A stretch of DNA of 43,777 nt from the NCBI GenBank assembly GCA_947642745.1, contig CANRTU010000038.1, forward strand, positions 1-43,777, read 5' to 3'. Numbering within the stretch: position 1 is the stretch's first letter; every line of letters begins with the position of its first letter. Source of the stretch: an uncultured Eubacterium sp. (GTDB lineage Bacteria; Bacillota; Clostridia; Lachnospirales; Lachnospiraceae). The notes beneath the pieces are model-generated. The model did not search any database and had not been told where the DNA came from. It saw only the letters and a program-made list of their open reading frames with translations. This document shows, piece after piece, positions 7,793 to 16,218 of the stretch. Both the position numbers and the translations under genes were made by a program.

Positions 7793-8782
7793 ATGCCGTT
7801 GAAAGCAGATACTATTACAAAGGATTATGTAAAAGACGCAGACGTGTTTGCGGATATTTTCAATTACTATATTTACGGTGGGCGGCAGGTGATCCTGCCG
7901 GAGCAGCTTACGGAGCGTGATTCCACTAAGATCGCACTGCCATACGGAGCGGACGGTGCAGTGGTTCCCGTCCAGAAATTCCGTGATGTGCAGAAATTGT
8001 ATGCGGCAATGACGGATGGGAAAATGGAGTATGTGCTTTATGGTGCGGAGAACCAGGCGGAAATCCATTATGCCATGGCTGTGAAGAACAATCTCTATGA
8101 TGCACTGGAGTACGCAGGGCAGGTGGAAGAAGCGGCAAAGTCGCACCGGAAAGAAATGAAACGGAAAAAGGAGCAGGGGGGAACTTCTGCTGATGAGGAC
8201 AGGAAAAAGCCAGATACAGGTGAATTTTTAAGCGGTTTCTGGGCAGGAGACAGACTGATACCATCCATTACGGTGACTATATTTTTCGGCCCGGAAGAAT
8301 GGGATGGGCCGTTAAGCCTGTTTGATATGATGGATGTGTCAGACCCGGACGTGTCTGCCTGCATGGACAATTATCATGTGCGGCTGATTGCTCCGGCGCA
8401 GATGGCGGATGAGGAGATCATGAAATTCCAGTCCAGTCTGCGGGAGGTTATGCTGTTTATCAAGTATTCGAAGGACAAGGAAAACTTAATCAGGGTTTTG
8501 GCGGCAAATGAAAGGCGTTTCCGGGAAGTGGAGCGCAGGGCGGCAGATGTGATTGAAGCAATTACTAATTCTGGCATAAAATATGATGAAAAAGACGAGG
8601 TGGTTAATGTGTGCCAGGCGATTCAGGAGATGAGAAAAGAATCTGAACGGGATGGGGAATTAAAGAAAGCCAGGGAAGCAGCCGGGAATTTTTATAACCT
8701 TGGGGTTGATATCGAAAAGACTGCCCAGGGCGTAGGATATGCGGTAGAAACGGTGAAGGAGTGGCTTGGACTTGAATCATAA
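7793..8782 (+). CDS. Rpn/YhgA-like PD-(D/E)XK nuclease family protein
   Basis: About 329 residues, of a family greatly expanded in Lachnospiraceae and labelled recombination-promoting nuclease/putative transposase. It has the family start (LKADTITKDYVKDADVFADIFNYYIYGG), the nuclease core YGAENQAEIHYAM, then FFGPEEWDGPLSL and a helical C-terminus ending in a VKEWLGL helix. ATG 7793 fits the family start and follows AAGGCGG; TTG 7799 or ATG 7760 are alternatives. The characterised Rpn proteins are DNA endonucleases linked to recombination and phage defence; the exact role of this branch is unknown. A strong intrinsic terminator follows at 8925. Confidence 0.85.
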   Translation: MPLKADTITKDYVKDADVFADIFNYYIYGGRQVILPEQLTERDSTKIALPYGADGAVVPVQKFRDVQKLYAAMTDGKMEYVLYGAENQAEIHYAMAVKNNLYDALEYAGQVEEAAKSHRKEMKRKKEQGGTSADEDRKKPDTGEFLSGFWAGDRLIPSITVTIFFGPEEWDGPLSLFDMMDVSDPDVSACMDNYHVRLIAPAQMADEEIMKFQSSLREVMLFIKYSKDKENLIRVLAANERRFREVERRAADVIEAITNSGIKYDEKDEVVNVCQAIQEMRKESERDGELKKAREAAGNFYNLGVDIEKTAQGVGYAVETVKEWLGLES

Positions 8783-9180
8783 TGCATAGTTATGTGCTGG
8801 TACTCCTAAAAAATATTTAACAGCGGTCTGGCGGTTATCCGGAATGGATGGCCATAGGAATCCTGGTACTTACAGGCAAAAGTATTGAAGAATGGCTTAA
8901 AACGAGGTTTTTAGACTTGTGAGCGGGGTTCATCACATTAGGTGGTGGATCCCTTTTTTTCGTGTCTTTGGATGCGGCTTATAGAAGGCGATTGGGGGAG
9001 TAGTTGAACTATCATGCAAAAGACGGGGTGGTTAATGTGTGTTCTGTTTTGCATAAAGCTGCGTATTTTTTGCAAAAAAGTGGTTTTTCCATCGTCGTTT
9101 TATTACTTAAAGCTCTTTATTAATTCAAGGCCTGTTTGTTGCCGGTTATCTATTTGTGGGAGTATCCGGAAAGCAGCCTG
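8783..9180 (+). other. Intergenic region with remnants of a second Rpn-type gene
   Basis: No intact gene. Bases 9018-9041 repeat 23 of 24 bases of 8590-8613 inside the Rpn gene, and the frame around them reads KDGVVNVC as in the parent KDEVVNVC, so a decayed duplicate is likely. Another open stretch before 8923 ends with a short SIEEWLKTRF helix-like peptide resembling the parent's C-terminal helix, but the match is weak. Confidence 0.45.
8925..8960 (+). terminator. Intrinsic terminator after the Rpn-type gene
   Basis: A 12-bp stem with G-U pairs (8925-8936 with 8942-8953, starting GGGG and ending ATCCC), a 5-nt loop and seven T residues (8954-8960). Confidence 0.85.
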
Positions 9181-9237
9181 TCCTGCGGCGGAAAGGAAAA
9201 TAATGCGGAATGAAGCCCGCCGCAGGAGAGGGTTTTT
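9181..9237 (+). repeat. Core copy of the ~120-nt structured intergenic repeat
   Basis: A perfect 10-bp stem, CCTGCGGCGG (9182-9191) with CCGCCGCAGG (9217-9226), encloses an AAAGGAAAAT stretch like the larger copies at 16.1 and 18.2 kb. A run of five T follows at 9233-9237, so it can act as a terminator here. The flanking hairpins of the full element are missing. Confidence 0.65.
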
Positions 9238-9266
9238 AACAGGTCGCCAGTCTGGCAGACTGAAAT

Positions 9267-9644
9267 TTATCGTCTCTTTCCGTTTTTATCAAATATCTTA
9301 TTTAATGCGATTTCTGTTGGAATAACAGAACCGGCCAAAGGAATGAGCTGTGCGCCGCAGATTATGCCTCCTGCTGTTCCCACAAAATCAATGCTCTTTC
9401 CAATTGCCAGAAGCAGGCACAGGACTGTTACTGGCAATAGAATCAGTCCGCAGGTGTACCATATTTTGCCGCAATATTTATGAGCGAAATCCCAGGTATC
9501 CTGGTTTTTCATGGACATAGATGTCCGGTATCCAGATAACGCATTTATTTCTTTTGGAGTACTTTTAATAAAGTGTCTTCCAAAGCCAATCATTGTAAAT
9601 GGAATGATCAGATCCATAAGCAGCATAAAAATCCAGAATCCCAT
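9267..9644 (-). CDS. SdpI/YhfL family membrane protein
   Basis: A 125-residue membrane protein with an N-terminal hydrophobic helix, the SdpI-family signature GYRTSMSMKNQDTWDFAHKY in a loop, and two to three further membrane helices, ending in a short basic tail (DKNGKRR). AAGGAGG lies 7 bp before the ATG. SdpI is the immunity protein and signal transducer for the cannibalism toxin SdpC in Bacillus, but most homologues of this size stand alone and have no proven immunity role. No toxin gene is next to it. The promoter probably includes TATAAT at 9692-9687 with no clear -35. Confidence 0.85.
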   Translation of the reverse strand: MGFWIFMLLMDLIIPFTMIGFGRHFIKSTPKEINALSGYRTSMSMKNQDTWDFAHKYCGKIWYTCGLILLPVTVLCLLLAIGKSIDFVGTAGGIICGAQLIPLAGSVIPTEIALNKIFDKNGKRR

Positions 9645-9755
9645 ATAAAAACCTCCTTCCGTGGATGCCGGTTTGTTTCTGGCTTCATTATACGCTATTC
9701 CATTGAAAAAGTATAGCCTGGTTTTGGAAAAACTGCCGGATGGTATGAAGGCCTG

Positions 9756-9783
9756 TAAGCCAGCCGGGTACCCGGCTGGCTTA
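9756..9783. repeat. 28-bp perfect palindrome
   Basis: Every base of 9756-9783 pairs with its mirror (half-site TAAGCCAGCCGGGT). Without a following T-run it is not a typical terminator. It lies upstream of the SdpI gene and downstream of the PTS gene, both on the minus strand. Confidence 0.7.
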
Positions 9784-9899
9784 GCATATTCAGTCTTAAT
9801 ATCAGTTCATTCGTTTTAGATGCTGTACATTTTTAGCTGACACTGTGCTATAGATACGATACAGGTCTTTCCGGGCAGGATTGTTATGCGGCGGAAACC

Positions 9900-9924
9900 G
9901 CTGATCCCGTCCGCGGGAATCAGC
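9900..9924 (-). terminator. Hairpin downstream of the PTS gene
   Basis: GCTGATCCCG (9900-9909), loop TCCG, then CGGG and ATCAGC with one bulged A make a 10-bp stem just past the stop of the PTS gene on the minus strand. No T-run follows, so termination is only likely. Confidence 0.45.
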
Positions 9925-9936
9925 CGGAAAGCGGTA

Positions 9937-11856
9937 TTATGCTTTCAGATGCATCAGCTCATCCCCGGGCATGAGTCTGCCGGAAGCAGAGGCCTCTACA
10001 GAAGAGAGATCGTCCGAATTAGTAACAATTACCATAATCGTTGAAGGGTGGCCGGCCGTTTTTATTTTTTCCAGATCCATAGTCAGCAGCAGGTCTCCTT
10101 TTTTTACGGCCGCACCTTCCGTAACATGGCTCTGGAAGCCGTCCCCGTTCATTCCGACAGTATCAATTCCTACATGGATGAGCAGTTCCACACCGCCGGC
10201 CTCGATGCCGATAGCGTGCAGCGTATCAGCTACCTGGCTGATTATGCCATCCATAGGGGAGTAAACTTTGCCAGTTTCAGGGTTGATACCGCAGCATGTT
10301 CCAAGGACGCCTTCGGAAAATGTCGGGTCCGGGATTTCCTCCATAGGAACAAAGGTTCCCTGGGCTACAGCGCCCAGCACATCCGGGAAAGGCGCCGGAA
10401 CAGGCTGGCAGGCAGGTTCTGGAACATCTTTTTTTGTGGGACTTCCGGTTTCCATAACTTCCGGCGGCACTGCGAAGAACCAGCACAGGCAGAAGGCGGT
10501 GATAAAAGTAGCGAGGGCAAGCGCCACGTACATAACCAGCATGGATGGTTTATATATGTACAACAGCATACCGGGAATCGTGGTGATACCATTGCCGGTA
10601 CCTTTCATTCCAAGCAGCATGGCAATCATGCCGGCTACGCCGTTGATGGAACAGCTAAGCAGAAACGGCTTTATGCCATAACGCAGGATAACACCGAACA
10701 AGGCCGGTTCACCGATACCCAGCAGGGCGGATACGGTGGCGCTGGGACCAATAGCCCGGATTTCTTTTTTTCTGGCCTTAATGGAGATGGCCAGACATAC
10801 ACCGGCTGAGGAAAAGCCGCACATACACAAAATAGCGTTGAAAGGGTTAAATCCTGTGTTTGACAGCAGGCTGATCTCCAGCATATTGAATATATGGTGG
10901 ACACCCGTAAGGGTGATAATAGACCAGAAGAAGCCGACGATCAGTCCGCCAATACCCATAGGAAGTTCCAACGCATATTCCACAATTACTAACAGGACAT
11001 TTTCCAGTGCGTGTAAAAGTGGTCCGATAACCAGCAGTGACAGAATCAGCATAATAAACAACACCAGAAACGGCGTAATCATAAAGTCAAAGACAGCCGG
11101 AACTGTTTTACGCAGTTTCTTTTCAAGTTTGCTGCCGATGACGCCGGCTACAAAGGCTGGCAGGATGCTTCCCTGATAACCTACGATAGGAATAAAGCCA
11201 AGCAGCATCAGGGGCGTCACGCCGCTGGCAGGATCCGCCACAGAATAAGCGTTTGGCAGGGAACCGTTTACAAGCATCAGTCCCAGGATCAGTCCCAGAA
11301 CCGGGGAACCGCCAAATACACGGAACGTGGACCAGCACACAATGGCAGGCAGGAATGCAAAAGTAGTGCCGGAAAGTACATCCACCAGAACCTGGAACGT
11401 CTGCGGGATGTCGGCGTTGGACATGCCGAATAAGTTAAGGAAGTTGTCGTTCAGCAGCGCTCCTTTTAAACCAAGAAACAGACCGGTGGCTACCAGTGCG
11501 GGAATGACAGGAACAAAAACATCACCGAAAGTACGGATGGCTTTCTGCAACTGGTTTTTGCCGTCCATTTTGGCCTCTTTCGCTTCGCTTGCGGTAGTCT
11601 CCGCAATGCCCAGTCTGGTAATCTGTTCATAGACACGGTTCACGTGCCCGGTGCCGAAGATGATCTGATACTGTCCGGCTGTGAAAAAGGTTCCTTTTAC
11701 GGCGTCGATTTCACCAACTTTTTCATCATCCGCCAGAGAACGGTCTGCGACAATCAGACGCAGACGGGTGGCGCAATGGGCGGCGGATTTGATGTTTTCT
11801 GATCCGCCGACGGCCTGAATGACTTCTTTTGCGATTTTCGCATAATCGTAGTTCAT
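9937..11856 (-). CDS. PTS sugar permease EIIBCA, sucrose/trehalose type
   Basis: A 639-residue three-domain phosphotransferase permease that imports and phosphorylates a disaccharide at the membrane. EIIB spans ~1-90 with the phosphocysteine in AAHCATRLRL (Cys28). EIIC spans ~110-465 with IPIVGYQGSILPAF, TGVHHIFNMLE and GIGEPALFG. EIIA spans ~490-639 with the phosphohistidine block LLIHVGIDTVGMNG. EIIC resembles sucrose and trehalose permeases rather than glucose ones; the neighbouring amylosucrase makes sucrose the best guess. AAGGAGGA precedes the ATG. It diverges from the HAD-amylosucrase unit, and an operator matching theirs overlaps its start site, implying one shared repressor. Confidence 0.92.
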   Translation of the reverse strand: MNYDYAKIAKEVIQAVGGSENIKSAAHCATRLRLIVADRSLADDEKVGEIDAVKGTFFTAGQYQIIFGTGHVNRVYEQITRLGIAETTASEAKEAKMDGKNQLQKAIRTFGDVFVPVIPALVATGLFLGLKGALLNDNFLNLFGMSNADIPQTFQVLVDVLSGTTFAFLPAIVCWSTFRVFGGSPVLGLILGLMLVNGSLPNAYSVADPASGVTPLMLLGFIPIVGYQGSILPAFVAGVIGSKLEKKLRKTVPAVFDFMITPFLVLFIMLILSLLVIGPLLHALENVLLVIVEYALELPMGIGGLIVGFFWSIITLTGVHHIFNMLEISLLSNTGFNPFNAILCMCGFSSAGVCLAISIKARKKEIRAIGPSATVSALLGIGEPALFGVILRYGIKPFLLSCSINGVAGMIAMLLGMKGTGNGITTIPGMLLYIYKPSMLVMYVALALATFITAFCLCWFFAVPPEVMETGSPTKKDVPEPACQPVPAPFPDVLGAVAQGTFVPMEEIPDPTFSEGVLGTCCGINPETGKVYSPMDGIISQVADTLHAIGIEAGGVELLIHVGIDTVGMNGDGFQSHVTEGAAVKKGDLLLTMDLEKIKTAGHPSTIMVIVTNSDDLSSVEASASGRLMPGDELMHLKA

Positions 11857-11902
11857 AGTTTCCTCCTTTAATCATTTTTCCGATACATTAAATATTATTT
11901 AC

Positions 11903-12086
11903 CTGACAGGAAACTGCGTCCCGATAGTAAAAGGCCCTCCGGGCAGCGTTTCTGCCTTCCGTTCCTGTCGCTGACCGGCAGGCGCCGCAGATACTTTTAA
12001 CCCGGAGAACCGGGGTACCACGGCGGGGAAAAAGCTGCCTGCGGGCAGACTGCTGCAGGCGGACGATCCGGCAGTGCTGGATAATT
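11903..12086 (+). repeat. Diverged, interrupted copy of the structured repeat
   Basis: The left part (ACAGGAAA...GATAGTAAAAGGCCCTCCGGGCAG) matches the start of the 18.2-kb copy, and the right part (GGCGGGGAAAAAGCTGC...GCAGGCGG...ATCCGGCAGTGCTGGAT) matches its end, with about 70 nt of unrelated sequence between. It occupies the untranslated leader of the divergent PTS transcript. Confidence 0.55.
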
Positions 12087-12093
12087 TTACTTA

Positions 12094-12148
12094 ATGTACA
12101 CGTGTTCATCATGAGACGAGAATAACATGTAAAAGATCAAAAAGTCAA
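12094..12148 (-). promoter_or_regulatory. PTS promoter with LacI-type operator
   Basis: On the minus strand TTGACT (12148-12143), an 18-bp spacer and an extended -10 TG-T-TATTCT (TATTCT at 12124-12119) precede the 16-bp pseudo-palindrome ATGTACAC/GTGTTCAT (12094-12109), placed over the expected start of transcription. Its centre is CG, typical of LacI/GalR-family operators. Confidence 0.7.
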
Positions 12149-12236
12149 TATATAGCTGTAATAAATTAAAAAACTGGAAATTTTTACAAAATATAAACCT
12201 CTCGTTTGTTCAAAACATAAAAAGATGAATCGCAGA

Positions 12237-12288
12237 TTGACAGAAGGTTTTTTTAATTTTATAATAAACAAAATGAAAACGTGTTCAT
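12237..12288 (+). promoter_or_regulatory. HAD-amylosucrase promoter with LacI-type operator
   Basis: A perfect consensus promoter, TTGACA (12237-12242), 17 bp, TATAAT (12260-12265), is followed by ATGAAAAC/GTGTTCAT (12273-12288) over the start site. This operator differs from the one on the PTS side at two of 16 positions, so both arms of the divergent unit should answer to one LacI-family repressor. Confidence 0.8.
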
Positions 12289-12438
12289 AGATTGTTCTTA
12301 TGAGAATCAGAACCGGACATGACAGTACATATTAAGAAATTTATTTTGTTATTATATTTTTTATGTTACCGGAATTTTATCCTGCAGGGATTTTATTTCA
12401 TCAGTATTTTATCAGAAAATTTATTTCAGGAGGTTTTT

Positions 12439-13269
12439 ATGGATCAGAAACTGATATTTTTAGATATTGACGGTACGCTGACAGAACCGGGGAAAAATGT
12501 CCCGCCCGCTTCAGCGTCTGATGCGGTCCGGAGGGCCAGGGCAAAGGGACACAGAGTCGTATTGTGTTCCGGACGTAATTATGGAATGCTGTTTCCGTTG
12601 CTGCAGTATGGGTTTGACGGACTGGCTGCCAGTGCGGGCGGCTATATCGAGTATAACGGCCGGGTAGTTTACGACTGTCCGATGACCGGGGAGCAGCAGG
12701 CCAGAGTACTGGACATTTTTAAAGAGAGCGGCATTTACTGTACCATAGGAGGCAGAAATCATAGTTATACAGATGAAGGCTTTAAGGAATTTCTGGCGGA
12801 AAACACCCAGTCCGAAGCCAGCAGTGAGCTGCTGAGGTGGAGGATTCAGATCGAAAATGAACTGGACATCCGTCCGATGTCCGAATATGATGGCGAGCCG
12901 ATTTATGGTATGGCATTTATGAGCCGTGGGGCAGACCGGCTGAAAAAGCCCATGGAAATACTGGGAGAAGAATTTGAATTCTGCATACAGGATGAGGATA
13001 CCTGCGGGATCGTGAATGGAGAGCTGTCAAGCAGGGCTTTTGATAAAGGAAGTGCGGTGAAAAGACTGTGCGGGTTTCTGGGAGTCTCCAGAGAGGATAC
13101 CATTGCGTTTGGAGACAGCATGAATGACCTGGAGATGCTGCGGGCTGTAAAAACAGGCGTCTGTATGGCAAATGGCAGTCCTTCTCTTTTGAAAATTGCC
13201 GGTATGGTCTGTCCGCCGGTAACAGAAGACGGCCTGTACAGCGCTTTTGAACAACTGGACTTACTTTAA
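12439..13269 (+). CDS. HAD-superfamily IIB (Cof-type) phosphatase
   Basis: A 276-residue Mg-dependent phosphatase. The nucleophile motif is FLDIDGTLT (Asp9, Asp11) and the C-terminal metal motif is FGDSMNDLEML, with a Cof-type cap between them. The ATG at 12439 follows AGGAGG and the family begins here; an in-frame ATG at 12319 adds an unlikely hydrophobic leader. It is the first gene behind the consensus promoter with the operator and is followed 37 bp later by amylosucrase. Because the PTS would deliver a sugar phosphate while amylosucrase uses free sucrose, this enzyme could dephosphorylate the imported sugar. That role is inferred; Cof enzymes act on many phosphates. Confidence 0.88.
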   Translation: MDQKLIFLDIDGTLTEPGKNVPPASASDAVRRARAKGHRVVLCSGRNYGMLFPLLQYGFDGLAASAGGYIEYNGRVVYDCPMTGEQQARVLDIFKESGIYCTIGGRNHSYTDEGFKEFLAENTQSEASSELLRWRIQIENELDIRPMSEYDGEPIYGMAFMSRGADRLKKPMEILGEEFEFCIQDEDTCGIVNGELSSRAFDKGSAVKRLCGFLGVSREDTIAFGDSMNDLEMLRAVKTGVCMANGSPSLLKIAGMVCPPVTEDGLYSAFEQLDLL

Positions 13270-13306
13270 ATAAAGTTTTTTAACATTCAGAAAACAGGTG
13301 ATAACA

Positions 13307-15159
13307 ATGACAAAAAAAGAAGAAACACAATTTCAGGAACGCCTGGCCCGTCATGTTAATGAGCTGCGGTGGCTGTATATGGAGCTGTATGACAATGGTT
13401 CCATGTTTGCGGAATTGTGCCAGAAACTGTATGATTTTTCCGCAGAGCGGCCGGCGGCTTTGAAAAAACTGGATCTGGAAAGGGAAGAAAATCCACAGTG
13501 GTATCAGTCCGGCACCCTGACAGGAATGATGCTCTATATTGACAATTTTGCCGGAGATCTGAACGGACTGCGGGAAAAGCTGCCGTATATCAGCCAGACC
13601 GGAGTCAGTCTGCTGCATCTGATGCCTTTTCTGGATACTGTGCCAGAACGCAGTGACGGTGGTTATGCGGTGGCGGATTTCCGGAAAGTCAGGGCGGATC
13701 TGGGAACCATGGAAGATCTGGAACAGCTGGCGGATGTATGTCATAAAAAAGGGATCAGTCTGTGTATGGACTTTGTCATGAACCACACGGGTCAGGATCA
13801 CGAATGGGCACAAAGAGCCCGTCTGGGAGATGGGGAATACATGAGCCGGTATTTCTTTTTTTCTGACCCTTCCATACCGGCGGAATATGAAAAAACGGTA
13901 CCACAGGTATTTCCTGCCACTGCCCCTGGAAATTTCACATGGCTGGATGACTGTAACCACTATGTGATGACTACGTTTTATCCGTATCAGTGGGATCTGA
14001 ACTATCACAATCCCAGGGTGTTCAATGAGATGATGTACAATTTCCTTTTCCTGGCAAATAAAGGCATGGATATGATCCGCATTGATGCGGTGCCATACAT
14101 CTGGAAAGAACTGGGAACGGACTGCCGTAACCGTCCGCAGGTCCACACCATTGTCCGGATGATGCGTCTGATCAGTGAGATTGTCTGTCCGGGCGTGGTG
14201 ATGCTGGGAGAGGTGGTCATGGAACCAGTAAAAGTAGTACCATATTTTGGCAGTGTGGACAAACCAGAGTGTCATCTGTTGTACAATGTGACCACCGTGT
14301 GTACCACATGGCATACGGTGGCCACCAGGGATACCCGTCTGCTGCGCAGGCAGCTGGATGCGGTGAACGCCCTGCCAAAGAAATATGTATTCCTGAATTA
14401 TCTCCGCTGTCATGATGACATTGGCTGGGGACTGGATTATGAATGGCTGAAACAGAACGCCGGAATAGAAGAAATACCTCATAAACGGTTTCTGAATGAG
14501 TACTTTCAGGGATATACGGAAAACAGTACCAGCCGGGGCGGGCTGTATAATGACGATGCGGCCAGCGGCGACGCACGCCTCTGCGGTACAACGGCAAACC
14601 TGTGCGGCATTGAGAAGGCGGGATTTGAGCAGGACCGGGAGGCAATGGAGCTGGCGGTTCAGTATGATCTGACGCTGCATGCCATGATGCTGATGCAGAC
14701 GGGAATTCCGATGTTTTACAGCGGGGATGAACTGGCGCGGGTAAATGATTACAGCTATAAGGATATCCCCGGAAAGCGGGAGACAGCCGCTATCTTCACC
14801 GGGGCAGCATGAAGTGGGAGCAGGCGGAACACAGACATGACCTGACGACTCCGGAAGGAAACGTGTTTTGCGGACTGAAGGCGCTGGCCGCCCTGCGGGG
14901 GAATGCTCCAGCATTTGGAACCATGGCGGATGTGTGGACGCTGGATACAGGGGATGACGGCCTGCTGGCTGTGGGACGGTATGCCGGCGGACAGAAAATC
15001 ATCGGCGTCTTTAACTTTACAGAGTGGGAAAAGACAGTGACATTTCCTTATGACGGGGGAAAATTTACGGATATGCTGACAGGTAAGAGTTATCTGCTGC
15101 GCAATCTGCATGTACCGGCGTACGGTTTTTATTATCTGGAACAAAGAAACGGAGAATAG
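13307..15159 (+). pseudogene. Amylosucrase (GH13_4), split by a 1-nt frameshift
   Basis: Together the two frames encode a full GH13 subfamily 4 enzyme (~617 residues), which makes an alpha-glucan from sucrose or hydrolyses it. Catalytic residues are in place: nucleophile Asp260 (MIRIDAV), acid/base Glu302 (MLGEVVME), stabiliser Asp370 (RCHDDIGW). The first frame runs into a TGA at 14810-14812, while the second continues as YLHRGSMKWEQAEH from about 14782 to 15159. A single lost base near 14780 (GGAGAC where GGAAGAC would restore the frame) explains it. ATG 13307 is preceded by AGGTG; GTG 13298 is an alternative start. The break removes the C-terminal beta domain, so the product is probably inactive unless this is a sequencing error. 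Confidence 0.85.
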
Positions 15160-15163
15160 AATT

Positions 15164-16101
15164 ATGGCGATAATCATTGATGACCAGAGCAGGGTTTTTA
15201 CAATACAGACAAAAATACGACCCGTCAGATGAAAGCGGAGAAAGACCAGCCTGACAGAACCAGACTGGTCTGCGGGATTCATCCGGATAATTTTTCATGG
15301 ACGTTAAACGGCGGCGGCTCGCTCTGGCTTCCCGGGGTAATTATGACATACAGTTGGCACGGCATAGGAAACATAAGTAGAAATTTCCATAAGGTTATCA
15401 GGGAGCATATCTGCCGGGGGAAATGGAAAGACAGACGCAGCCCGATCCTGATTAATAACTGGGAAGCGGCTTATTTTACTTTTACCGGGGACAGGCTGGC
15501 GGACATCGCAAAGCAGGCGGAAAAACCGGGGATCGAATTGTTTGCCATGGACGACGGCTGGTTTGGAAACAGGCAGGACGACAGTTCCGGTCTGGGAGAC
15601 TGGTTTGCCAATAAAGAGAAGCCTGGCTGTACTTTAAAGGAGCTGGCGGAACGTATCGTAGCGGAAGGGATGCGGTCTGGTATCTGGCTGGAGCCGGAAG
15701 GAATATCCGAAGACAGCGGCTTATACCGGAGCCATCCGGACTGGGTCGTGGGAATTCCGGGAAGAAAGCCGTGCCTGAGCAGATGTCAGTGGATTCTGGA
15801 TTTTTCCAGAAATGATGTACAGGACTATATCATAGAACCAATTTCAGAATTATTTGCCGGGGTGCCGGTATCTTATGTGAAATGGGACTGTAACCGGGCA
15901 GTCTGCGATAAATATAGCGCAATGCTGGACAGCGGCAGACAGGGCGGGTTTTCACACCGGTATGTGCTGGGACTGTACCGGGTATTGGAAGAACTGACTA
16001 AAAAATTTCCGGCAGATTTATATCAGGGAATGTCCGTTTCCCTGTTCATAAGATATCATAAAAAGTATCCGGCACTGCCGGATACTTTTTTTACTCTATA
16101 G
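15164..16101 (+). pseudogene. Alpha-galactosidase (GH36), degraded
   Basis: The original start is ATG 15164 with GGAG overlapping the amylosucrase stop, reading MAIIIDDQSRVFTIQTK as in GH36 enzymes. A one-base deletion in the A-run at 15211-15215 shifts the frame, which resumes at 15217. Then about 250 residues of the N-terminal beta-sandwich are missing and the protein resumes at NISRNFHKVIREH and RRSPILINNWEA. The nucleophile block YVKWDCN is present, but the family's FEPEM block has become LEPEG and the sequence stops after FPADLYQG, before the acid/base region (SDDTD in relatives). It therefore cannot be active. GH36 beside sucrose genes suggests the ancestral operon used raffinose-type sugars. 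Confidence 0.85.
16060..16092 (+). terminator. Intrinsic terminator inside the GH36 remnant end
   Basis: AAAAAGTATCCGGC, a 3-nt loop and GCCGGATACTTTTT (16060-16090) form a perfect 14-bp stem with further T residues. With A and T runs on both sides it should work in both directions. It replaces the lost 3' part of GH36 and encodes the last residues of that frame. Confidence 0.85.
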
Positions 16102-16218
16102 GAAAGATCGTCCTATAAGATAAAACCCCTCCGGGAGGATCGCACTGCGGCGGAGAGGAAAATGCTGCAGGGGCAGCCCGCCGCAGGCGGAGTATCCGGC
16201 TTTGCCGGATACTTTTTT
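16093..16218 (+). repeat. Full copy of the ~120-nt structured intergenic repeat
   Basis: In order: a TATAGGA/TCCTATA hairpin, a CCCTCCGGG block, a long stem CTGCGGCGG/CCGCCGCAG enclosing an inner GCTGC/GCAGC hairpin, and a terminal AGTATCCGGC-TTT-GCCGGATACT hairpin (16191-16213) with a T-run, which is a good terminator on the plus strand. It aligns along its length with 18161-18305 in the same orientation, and the two copies flank the sigma/DUF4179 operon. Confidence 0.75.

Noticed and set aside
9014..9325. 103-codon plus-strand frame
   Set aside because: It crosses the structured repeat and the SdpI gene end and has no start signal.
10048..10809. 253-codon plus-strand frame
   Set aside because: Antisense to the PTS gene, whose domains are unmistakable; a shadow frame.
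13280..14914. 544-codon minus-strand frame
   Set aside because: It is antisense to amylosucrase, rich in His, Ile, Gln and Pro, with no family features or ribosome binding site; a shadow frame.
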